From NCBI GenBank assembly GCA_964606385.1, contig CAZSFZ010000007.1, positions 1 to 64,000 on the forward strand: a DNA stretch of 64,000 bases, written 5' to 3'. Made by a program: the position numbers and the translations under genes. Shown piece by piece: positions 57,234 to 64,000 of the stretch. The stretch comes from Aquincolibacterium sp964606385 (GTDB taxonomy: Bacteria > Omnitrophota > Omnitrophia > Omnitrophales > Aquincolibacteriaceae). Within the stretch, counting starts at the first letter, position 1. Each line of letters opens with the position of its first letter. Below the pieces are notes generated by a model. The model made no database searches and was not told where the DNA came from. It saw nothing but the letters and a program-made list of their open reading frames with translations.

Positions 57234-59948
57234 ATGACGAAACAGGCCCCGAAGAAGCGTTCCCAAGGGGAAAAACTGTTCCTGGTGGACGGGAACTCCT
57301 TTTGTTACCGGGCTTTTTACGCGATCCCGAACCTGACAAATTCCAAGGGAGAGCCGACAAACGCGATCTACGGGTTCGCGACCATGATGCGCAAGCTCAT
57401 GGAGGAACAAAAACCGGGCTATGCGGCCATATGCTTTGACCGGAAGGAACCGACGTTCCGGCATGAGCAATATAAGGAATACAAGGCGCACCGCAAGCCC
57501 ATGCCGGAAGAGCTTGTAAAGCAGATCGAGCCGATCAAGGAATTCTGCCGGCTCTCGAACTGGACGATCTTTGAAAAAGCGGGCTATGAAGCTGATGACG
57601 TGATCGGGACTTTGGCCCGCCGCGGCGAAGAAGAAGGCTGCCAGGTATTCATTATCACCGGGGACAAGGATGCTTTCCAGCTCGTGAATGACCGGATCAA
57701 GATCCTTCAGCCGCATAAGGAGAATCTCGTTTACGACGCGGAGAAGGTCCGTGAACGTTTTAGCGGCCTTGGGCCCGACAAGATCGTGGACATTCTGGCG
57801 CTCATGGGCGATGCCTCGGATAACATTCCGGGCGTTCCCGGGATCGGCGAAAAAACGGCCATGAAACTGGTCCAGGAATTCGGTTCCGTGAAGGGCCTGA
57901 TGGACCGTCTGGAGGAGGTCCCGTCGGAGAAACAACGGCAAAAGATCCGGGAAAACCTGGAAGACCTCAAAATGTCCCACATGCTGGCGACGATCGATAC
58001 GAATGTCCCTTTAGAAATCGACTGGAACGCTTTGCGGGTGGTCGAGCCCGACGCCGAAGGGCTTATGGAATTTTTCAGGCGCTATGAATTCCGCGGGTTT
58101 TTGAAAAGCGCCGCGGTGCAGGGGGCTAAAGAAGACAAAGCAAGGGACTACAAGGCCGTTCAGACGGCGCAGGAGCTCAAGGTTTTTGCGGAGAGCCTCA
58201 GGAAAGCGGAAGCTTTCAGTTTCGATACTGAAACGACCTCGACGGATCCGATGAGGGCCGCGCTGGTCGGCATGAGCTTTTGCTGGGAGCCTTTCAAGGC
58301 GTATTACATCCCCGTATCGCTTGCGGCGCATCAGGGCCTCGGATTGCCGCTCGCGGAGATCTCGAAAGTTTTGAAACCGGTTCTGGAAGATGCAAAGATC
58401 GCCAAATACGGACAGAACATTAAATACGATACGATCGTGATGGCGCGTCACGGCGTCGAGCTTGCGGGTGCCGCATTCGACACCATGATCGCGAGCTATC
58501 TGATCGATCCTGTAAAACGAAATCACAATCTTGATGATATTTCGCTCGAATACCTGAACGTTAAAAAGATCACGACTGAAAGCCTGATCGGAACAGGGAA
58601 AAAGAGCATCACGATGGACGCGGTCCCGCTCGAACGGATCGCGGAATACGCCTGTGAAGACGCGGATTGCGTGATGAGGCTCGTGCCCATTCTCAGAAAA
58701 AGGATGGAAGAACTCGATCTGACCGGGCTTTATGAAAAGGTCGAAATGCCTTTGTCGGGGGTTCTGGCCCGCATCGAAAGGAACGGCGTGGCGCTGGACC
58801 TGAAGTTCCTGAAGGAGCTTTCAGGGAAGGCCGCGCAGGAGATCGAAGCGCTGGTTAAAGAGATCCATAAGGAAGCGGGGAGCGAATTCAATCTCGATTC
58901 CCCGAAACAGCTGGCGGACGTGCTTTTTGTTCAGCAAAAATTGCCGGCCCTGAAAAAGATCAAAACAGGTTATTCGACGGACGCAAGCGTGCTTGAAAAA
59001 CTCGCGCTTTCGCACGAATTGCCGCGCAAGATCCTGGAATACCGGGAACGCGCAAAGCTGCGGTCGACTTATCTTGACGCGTTGCCGGAGATGGTGAATC
59101 CGGAAACGCATTGCGTGCACACATCGTTCAATCAGACGACGACGGATACAGGACGGCTTTCGAGCTCGGAACCGAATTTACAAAATATCCCGGTCAAGAC
59201 CGAGATGGGAAGGCTTGTCCGGAAGGCGTTCGTGCCGCGGCCGCGCGCGAAGGGAAAAGGGAAGGTCCTGTCGGCGGATTATTCGCAGATCGAACTCAGG
59301 ATCCTGGCGCATTTTTCGGGGGACCCGAACCTGACCCGGGCGTTCGCGGAGGATCGGGACATTCATACGTACACGGCGACGCTTCTTTACGGCGTAAAAG
59401 AAAAAGACGTGACCCGCGAGATGCGGAACGCCGCCAAAACGATCAATTTCAGCATCGTATACGGAAAAACAAGTTTCGGGCTGGCGCAGGACCTCGGGAT
59501 GTCGATCTCGGAAGCCGACCAGTTCATCAAGAATTATTTCGCGCGCTATGCCGGGATCAAAGAATTCCTGGACGCGCAGAAAGAAAAAGCGAAAAAAGAA
59601 GGCCATTTGACCACGATCCTTGGACGGCGTTCTTATTTTCCGAACATCAACGCGTCCAACATGCAGTTGCGGCAGTATGCCGAGCGGTCGGCCATTAACG
59701 CGCCGATCCAGGGATCTGCGGCGGATCTGATCAAGATCGCCATGATCGCGATCCAGCGGAAACTGGACGAAGAACAAAGTAAAAGCCTGATGATCATGCA
59801 GGTGCATGACGAGCTTGTGTTTGACGCACCGGCGGATGAGATCGAGACGCTTTCGGTGCTTGTGAAAAAAGAAATGGAAGGGGCCTACAGGCTCAAAGTG
59901 CCGCTTAAGGCGGACATCACCACAGGGGAGACATGGTACAAAAACTGA
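57234..59948 (+). CDS. polA: DNA polymerase I
   Basis: 904 residues from ATG 57234-57236; a TTG four codons upstream is the alternative. Three domains. The 5'-3' exonuclease (residues ~15-300) has LFLVDGNSFCYRAFYAI, DADDVIGT-like YEADDVIGTLA and GDASDNIPGVPGIGEKTA. The 3'-5' exonuclease (~310-500) keeps its acidic residues: FDTETTST (D-x-E), KYGQNIKYD and YACEDAD, so proofreading is probably active. The polymerase (~500-904) has SADYSQIELRILAHFSGD, RNAAKTINFSIVYGKTSFGL and QVHDELVFDAP. Overlaps coaE by 16 bases. Confidence 0.97.
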   Translation: MTKQAPKKRSQGEKLFLVDGNSFCYRAFYAIPNLTNSKGEPTNAIYGFATMMRKLMEEQKPGYAAICFDRKEPTFRHEQYKEYKAHRKPMPEELVKQIEPIKEFCRLSNWTIFEKAGYEADDVIGTLARRGEEEGCQVFIITGDKDAFQLVNDRIKILQPHKENLVYDAEKVRERFSGLGPDKIVDILALMGDASDNIPGVPGIGEKTAMKLVQEFGSVKGLMDRLEEVPSEKQRQKIRENLEDLKMSHMLATIDTNVPLEIDWNALRVVEPDAEGLMEFFRRYEFRGFLKSAAVQGAKEDKARDYKAVQTAQELKVFAESLRKAEAFSFDTETTSTDPMRAALVGMSFCWEPFKAYYIPVSLAAHQGLGLPLAEISKVLKPVLEDAKIAKYGQNIKYDTIVMARHGVELAGAAFDTMIASYLIDPVKRNHNLDDISLEYLNVKKITTESLIGTGKKSITMDAVPLERIAEYACEDADCVMRLVPILRKRMEELDLTGLYEKVEMPLSGVLARIERNGVALDLKFLKELSGKAAQEIEALVKEIHKEAGSEFNLDSPKQLADVLFVQQKLPALKKIKTGYSTDASVLEKLALSHELPRKILEYRERAKLRSTYLDALPEMVNPETHCVHTSFNQTTTDTGRLSSSEPNLQNIPVKTEMGRLVRKAFVPRPRAKGKGKVLSADYSQIELRILAHFSGDPNLTRAFAEDRDIHTYTATLLYGVKEKDVTREMRNAAKTINFSIVYGKTSFGLAQDLGMSISEADQFIKNYFARYAGIKEFLDAQKEKAKKEGHLTTILGRRSYFPNINASNMQLRQYAERSAINAPIQGSAADLIKIAMIAIQRKLDEEQSKSLMIMQVHDELVFDAPADEIETLSVLVKKEMEGAYRLKVPLKADITTGETWYKN

Positions 59949-60547
59949 TCGTGGGACTGACCGGCGGTTTCGGGGTCGGGAAAAGCTCGGTCGCGCAGCG
60001 TTTCAAGAATATGGGAGCCGAAATTATCGACGCTGACGACATCGCGCACGACGCCATGAAAAAAGGCAGCCCGGTTTTTGATGCCGTGATCGAACTTTTT
60101 GAAGAAGCGCTTCACCCGGGAGGTAAAAAGATGGACCGGGCCATGATCGCCGAAATCGTTTTCAGCGATCCCAAAAAAAGAAAAGCGCTCGAGGCGATCA
60201 TTCATCCTTATGTTTATAAGAAGATCCAGGAAAAGATCGAGGCGTCCGAACGGCCGGTGATCGTGATCGAAGTACCGCTCCTTTTTGAGGCCGGCTTCGA
60301 GAAATTATGCGACAAGGTCGTGACCGTCACCTGTAATTCCATGGTCAAGATGAAGCGCCTCAAGAGCAAGAGGTTCACCGAGCAGGATATCCGGGCGCGC
60401 GAACGGGCACAAATGTCGGAGGCCCTCAAGGCGCAGAAAGCGAATTTTGTGATCGATAATTCGAAGTCTATTTACCAAACACAAAGGGAGATCGAGCGGC
60501 TTTGGTACAAGTTCGTCTCTCTTTCCAAAGGAGCCAACCAACCATGA
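59933..60547 (+). CDS. coaE: dephospho-CoA kinase
   Basis: 204 residues. Last step of coenzyme A synthesis. P-loop VGLTGGFGVGKSSVAQRF, then GAEIIDADDIAHDAM, IIHPYVYKKI, VIEVPLLFEAGFEKLCD and QDIRARERAQM. Full length. Starts inside the end of polA and ends in an ATGA overlap with rho; a polA-coaE-rho order with translational coupling. Confidence 0.95.
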   Translation: MVQKLIVGLTGGFGVGKSSVAQRFKNMGAEIIDADDIAHDAMKKGSPVFDAVIELFEEALHPGGKKMDRAMIAEIVFSDPKKRKALEAIIHPYVYKKIQEKIEASERPVIVIEVPLLFEAGFEKLCDKVVTVTCNSMVKMKRLKSKRFTEQDIRARERAQMSEALKAQKANFVIDNSKSIYQTQREIERLWYKFVSLSKGANQP

Positions 60548-61977
60548 TGAGAGAAACAAGAGAAATGCGGGAACCCAAGGAAAAATCCCACATGCACCAC
60601 CGCCGCAACGACGACGGGAACGCCAAGCCGCGTCCGCCTCGCATGATGCAGGAAGATGCCGCGGCGAACGGAGAAGCCCTGGAAAAGGCGCTCCAGCAGC
60701 AGAAGTCCGGCGAAAAACCGCTGGACGTGGTGAGCCTGAAGAAAATGAAGATCAGCGAACTTCAGAAAATGGCGCACAAGTTCAACGTCGAGAACGTGGC
60801 CGGTCTGAAGCGCCAGGACCTGATCTTCAAGATCCTTCAGGGACAGGCCCAGCAGTCCGGGCTCATGTTCGGTGAAGGGGTGCTCGAGATCCTCGAGGAC
60901 GGGTTCGGCTTCCTGCGTTCTCCTAACTATAACTACCTGCCTTCACCGGATGACATTTATGTCAGCCCGAGCCAGATCCGCCGCTTTAATTTGAGGACCG
61001 GCGATGTGGTGGGCGGGCTGATCCGTCCCCCGAAAGAAGGGGAGCGGTATTTCGCCCTGCTCAAGGTCGAGCTTATCAATTTCGAGGAGCCGGACAGCGC
61101 GAAGGACAAGATCGCTTTCGACAACCTCACGCCGCTTTATCCGGATGAACGGATCAAGTTGGAGACGACCCAGGAAGAAGTCTCAATGCGCGTGATGGAC
61201 CTCCTGACGCCGATCGGTTTCGGGCAAAGAGGCCTGATCGTGGCGCCTCCCTACAGCGGTAAAACGATCCTTTTGCAGAAACTGGCCAATAGCATCACGA
61301 CGAATCATCCGGACTCCTATTTGATCGTTCTCTTGATCGATGAGCGCCCGGAGGAAGTCACGGACATGCAGCGTTCCGTGAAAGGCGAAGTGATCGCATC
61401 AACCTTCGATGAACCGGCTGACCGGCACGTCCAGGTCGCGGAGATTGTGCTCGAAAAGGCGAAGCGCCTCGTCGAACATAAACGCGATGTCGTTATCCTT
61501 CTCGATTCGATCACCCGTCTCGCCCGCGCTTACAACACCGTCGCGCCGCATTCCGGCAAGATCCTTTCGGGCGGCGTGGATTCGAACGCGCTCCACAAAC
61601 CCAAACGCTTCTTCGGCTCGGCGCGAAACGTGGAAGAAGGCGGCAGCATCACGATCATCGCGACCGCGCTCGTGGACACGGGGTCACGCATGGACGAGGT
61701 CATTTTTGAAGAGTTCAAAGGCACGGGTAATATGGAATTGCAGCTCGACCGCAACCTCTTCCAGCGCAGGATCTACCCGGCCATTGATGTGAAGAAGTCC
61801 AACACGCGTAAAGAGGACCTCCTGATCCCCGCGGAAGAGCTCAACCGGGTCTGGATCCTCCGCAAGGTCTTGAACGAACTGAATCCGTCGGAAGCCATGG
61901 AGCTTCTGGTGGACCGTCTTAAAAAAACCAAATCCAACGCTGATTTTCTTATCAGCATGAATAAAGCAAAGGAGTAA
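60544..61977 (+). CDS. rho: transcription termination factor Rho
   Basis: 477 residues from ATG 60544-60546 (AAAGGAG upstream), overlapping the coaE stop. A basic N-terminal extension of ~45 residues (HHRRNDDGNAKPRPP) is followed by the Rho N-terminal domain (KISELQKMAHKFNVENVAGL), the RNA-binding cold-shock-like domain (EGVLEILEDGFGFLRSPNYN) and the RecA-like motor. Walker A is APPYSGKTILLQKLA, Walker B VVILLDSITRLARAYN, and the Q-loop/R-loop region GGVDSNALHKPKRFFGSARN. ATP-driven RNA helicase that ends transcripts. Confidence 0.97.
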   Translation: MMRETREMREPKEKSHMHHRRNDDGNAKPRPPRMMQEDAAANGEALEKALQQQKSGEKPLDVVSLKKMKISELQKMAHKFNVENVAGLKRQDLIFKILQGQAQQSGLMFGEGVLEILEDGFGFLRSPNYNYLPSPDDIYVSPSQIRRFNLRTGDVVGGLIRPPKEGERYFALLKVELINFEEPDSAKDKIAFDNLTPLYPDERIKLETTQEEVSMRVMDLLTPIGFGQRGLIVAPPYSGKTILLQKLANSITTNHPDSYLIVLLIDERPEEVTDMQRSVKGEVIASTFDEPADRHVQVAEIVLEKAKRLVEHKRDVVILLDSITRLARAYNTVAPHSGKILSGGVDSNALHKPKRFFGSARNVEEGGSITIIATALVDTGSRMDEVIFEEFKGTGNMELQLDRNLFQRRIYPAIDVKKSNTRKEDLLIPAEELNRVWILRKVLNELNPSEAMELLVDRLKKTKSNADFLISMNKAKE

Positions 61978-61981
61978 CACC

Positions 61982-62305
61982 ATGAAAAAAGACATTCATC
62001 CCAAATACGGTCCCGCAACCATCCAGTGCGCTTGCGGCAACACGATCGAAACGCGTAGCGTGATGCCCCGGATCCAGGTGGACATCTGTTCGAATTGCCA
62101 TCCGTTCTTTACGGGCAAGCAGAAGATCCTCGATACGGCCGGCCGCATCGACCGTTTCAAGAAAAAATTCCAGGATCGCGTGGCGGTGACCAAAAAAACC
62201 ACAAAAACACTGCCGAAGATGCCGGTCAAACTCAAGTTTTCGGAAGACGCCCGGAAAGAAAAACTCCAGGCGCTCAAGGCCAAGGTCCAGGCGGAAGGAA
62301 AATAA
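61982..62305 (+). CDS. rpmE: 50S ribosomal protein L31 with C-terminal extension
   Basis: 107 residues. L31 is normally ~70 residues; the first ~70 match (MKKDIHPKYGPATIQCACGN, VDICSNCHPFFTGKQKILDT, GRIDRFKKKF). Cys pairs CAC and CSNC are the zinc-binding type. The remaining ~37 residues are a basic tail (KKTTKTLPKMPVKLKFSED and on) rich in Lys, likely lying on rRNA. Five bases after rho, a common neighbour. Confidence 0.92.
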   Translation: MKKDIHPKYGPATIQCACGNTIETRSVMPRIQVDICSNCHPFFTGKQKILDTAGRIDRFKKKFQDRVAVTKKTTKTLPKMPVKLKFSEDARKEKLQALKAKVQAEGK

Positions 62306-62318
62306 CAAAATAAAGATC

Positions 62319-62386
62319 GGTCCACGGGCAAGGGACCACGCGCCACGCGGTTTTTCCGTGGAACGTGGCCCGCAAACCGTGGCCCT
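62319..62386. repeat. CCACG/CGTGG palindromic intergenic repeat, copy C
   Basis: GGTCCACGGGC, GGACCACGCGCCACGCGG, TTTTT loop, CCGTGGAACGTGGCCCGC and AACCGTGGCCC. CCACGCGG (62343-62350) and CCGTGG (62356-62361) form the innermost arms. It ends six bases before the prfA start codon and has no Shine-Dalgarno sequence within it. Same type as 21068-21110 and 33222-33270. Confidence 0.6.
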
Positions 62387-62391
62387 TATTC

Positions 62392-63462
62392 ATGAGAATC
62401 CGCGAGCGGTTGGAAAAAACAGAGGCCAGGTTCCGGGAGATCGAGGCTTTACTCGGCGATCCGGAAACTCCCCGGAGCAAATTCCAGGCTTTGAGCAAGG
62501 AAATGTCGCTCCTGAAGCCCATTATGGAGCTCTTTGACCAATACAGGGCGACGGAACGCGAAGTCGCGAGTTTGAAACACAGCCATGGCGACAGCCACGG
62601 CGACGAAGACATGAAGGGCCTGATCGCGGAGGAGTTGAAGGCCCTCGAGGAAAAGCAGAAAGAGCGGGAAGCCAAACTCGAAGAACTGTTCCTCCGGGAT
62701 ATGCAGCCGGACGCGGCCCGCGACGTGATCGTGGAGGTCCGGGCGGGAACAGGCGGGGAAGAAGCGGCCCTTTTTGTGGCGGATCTTTTCCGCATGTACA
62801 ACATGTATGCCGGCAATCACGGCCTCCGCGTGGAAGTGATGGACACGAACCCTACGGGGATCGGCGGCTTCAAAGAGATCATTTTTGGCGTGACCGGGGA
62901 CCATGTTTTCAGTTTCTTTAAATATGAAAGCGGGATCCATCGCGTTCAGCGGGTCCCCAAGACCGAAGCGAGCGGACGCATCCACACCTCGGCCGTGACG
63001 GTGGCGGTGTTGCCCGAAGTCGAGGAAGAGGAGATCGAGATCAAGCCGGAAGATCTCCGGATCGATGTGTACCGGGCCTCAGGGGCCGGCGGACAACACG
63101 TGAACAAGACCGAATCGGCGGTGCGCATCACGCATATGCCGACGGGGTTTGTGGTTGCGTGTCAGGACGAACGGTCACAGCAGAAGAACAAAGCGAAGGC
63201 GATGCGGATCCTGCGCGCCAAGATCTTTGATTTTCGACGCGCCCAACAGGAAGCGGAGCTCGCGAAAAACCGCAAGGCGCAAGTCGGATCAGGAGACCGC
63301 TCGGGCAAGATCCGGACCTATAATTATCCAGACAACCGCGTGACGGACCACCGGATCGGGCTGACGCTCCATAGCCTGGGACAGATCATGGACGGGAAAC
63401 TGGACCCGGTCGTTGAAGCGCTCGCGGAAGACGAAAAAACCCGTCTTTTGACGGCGCTATGA
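62392..63462 (+). CDS. prfA: peptide chain release factor 1
   Basis: 356 residues from ATG 62392-62394 (MRIRERLEKTEARF); an in-frame upstream start would lie in the repeat. RF1 recognises UAA/UAG stop codons. Domain 1 coiled coil is followed by EVRAGTGGEEAALFVADLFRMY, RVPKTEASGRIHTSAVTVAVLPE and the GGQ loop in SGAGGQHVNKTESAVRITH, the peptide-release site. RTYNYPDNRVTDHRIG is also typical. The next gene prmC, which methylates the GGQ Gln, overlaps by 4 bases. Confidence 0.95.
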   Translation: MRIRERLEKTEARFREIEALLGDPETPRSKFQALSKEMSLLKPIMELFDQYRATEREVASLKHSHGDSHGDEDMKGLIAEELKALEEKQKEREAKLEELFLRDMQPDAARDVIVEVRAGTGGEEAALFVADLFRMYNMYAGNHGLRVEVMDTNPTGIGGFKEIIFGVTGDHVFSFFKYESGIHRVQRVPKTEASGRIHTSAVTVAVLPEVEEEEIEIKPEDLRIDVYRASGAGGQHVNKTESAVRITHMPTGFVVACQDERSQQKNKAKAMRILRAKIFDFRRAQQEAELAKNRKAQVGSGDRSGKIRTYNYPDNRVTDHRIGLTLHSLGQIMDGKLDPVVEALAEDEKTRLLTAL

Positions 63463-64000
63463 GCTGTTCAAAAAAAATCAAGAACAGCGAACTTTTGGAG
63501 CTTGCGGCCTGGGGTCGCGCGGAACTTTTTCGCGCGAGGATCGAAGAAGCGCAGGAGGATTGCGAACGGATCCTGATGAATCTTTTCGGGTGTGTCCGTT
63601 CGGCGATCTATCTGGAAGAACATGCGATAGACGGGAATGTCCGCGAACAGTTTGTTTCGCTTATTGAAAAAAGGGTTCGAAGGATCCCGCTGGCGTACCT
63701 TTTAAAAGAGGCGGATTTTTGGCAAGAGACCTTGTATGTGGATGAAAGATGTCTTATCCCCAGACCTGAGACGGAGATCCTGGTCGAACAGGTATTAAAA
63801 GCGTTTGGAACGGATACGGGGAGGTCTTTTTCTTTTTTGGATATCGGAACAGGCTCCGGCGCGATCGCCGTGGCTATTTTGCGCGCTTACAAAAACGCTC
63901 AAGGGACGCTATTGGACATCTCGAAGGAAGCGTTAGAGGTAGCTCAAAAAAATCTTGGACGGTACAACCTGGAAGATCGAGCCGAGCTGGTGCAGGGGGA
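63459..64000 (+). CDS. prmC: release factor glutamine methyltransferase PrmC, N-terminal part, runs off the right edge
   Basis: ATG at 63459-63461 overlaps the prfA stop (ATGA). 180 codons are present. The helical N-terminal domain is followed by RIPLAYLL, then CLIPRPETEILVEQVL and the SAM-binding loop FLDIGTGSGAIAVAILRA, with LLDISKEALEVAQKNL after it. The catalytic N-P-P-Y motif would lie beyond the window. PrmC methylates the Gln of the GGQ motif in RF1/RF2, and prfA-prmC is a common pair. Confidence 0.93.
   Translation, partial: MSCSKKIKNSELLELAAWGRAELFRARIEEAQEDCERILMNLFGCVRSAIYLEEHAIDGNVREQFVSLIEKRVRRIPLAYLLKEADFWQETLYVDERCLIPRPETEILVEQVLKAFGTDTGRSFSFLDIGTGSGAIAVAILRAYKNAQGTLLDISKEALEVAQKNLGRYNLEDRAELVQG

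Noticed and set aside
1..64000. CRISPR arrays, insertion sequences or prophage genes.
   Set aside because: No regularly spaced repeats, transposase, integrase or phage structural genes were found; the only close repeats at regular spacing are the TPR codons at 2200-3000 and 4130-4440.

Overview
This 64 kb window is a bacterial chromosome segment centred on the replication origin. A GTG-started dnaA (30496 down to 29141) and rpmH (from 30840) diverge from an AT-rich spacer that holds a perfect DnaA box. Strand polarity switches there: every gene to the left except one glycoside hydrolase (420-1709) is on the minus strand, and every gene to the right is on the plus strand, so nearly all genes run with the replication forks. 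The cell looks Gram-negative: YidC has a large periplasmic domain, there are lipoproteins and exported enzymes, and there is a type IV pilus retraction ATPase. The multi-radical-SAM glycan locus, the GH94 enzyme and the gene order suggest an uncultivated PVC-related lineage such as Omnitrophota. That placement is inference and no marker here proves it.

Left arm (1-18.4 kb), read right to left: a tightly packed run of 12 genes, many overlapping by 4-45 bp. It encodes six radical SAM domains (five SPASM type, one B12-binding type, one of them fused to a family 2 glycosyltransferase), an FAD-dependent amine-oxidase/UDP-galactopyranose-mutase-like enzyme, two GT-C type membrane proteins, a polyprenyl-phosphate-sugar synthase and two tandem SGNH hydrolase-like proteins with TPR arrays inserted in the SGNH domain. 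A further membrane glycosyltransferase runs off the left edge and a secreted GH5 glucanase diverges from it. This is the strongest candidate for an undescribed surface-glycan or lipid modification system.

Middle left (18.5-30.5 kb): rtcB, a SIMPL-domain protein, two tRNA-Ser genes directly downstream of serS, then gyrA, gyrB, a DciA-like DUF721 gene, dnaN and dnaA. Origin-right (30.8-37.4 kb): rpmH, rnpA, yidD, yidC, mnmG, a 459 bp spacer with two perfect parS sites and several dyads, parA and parB.

Right arm: a beta-glucoside/oligosaccharide locus (sugar-binding lipoprotein, GH94 phosphorylase, glycoamylase-like exported enzyme, ROK regulator; 37.6-44.9 kb). Next is a biotin operon (bioB, a FabG-like reductase, a FabF-like synthase, bioF, an exported HExxH protein, bioA, bioD; 44.9-52.4 kb). 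It runs straight into a reduced Rnf-like set in the order C-D-(tiny ORF)-E-A that lacks recognisable RnfB and RnfG and has lost cofactor-binding residues (52.5-55.8 kb). Then come pilT, polA, coaE, rho, rpmE, prfA and a truncated prmC. Several intergenic spacers carry degenerate CCACG/CGTGG palindromic repeats, and one holds an apparent tRNA-His remnant.
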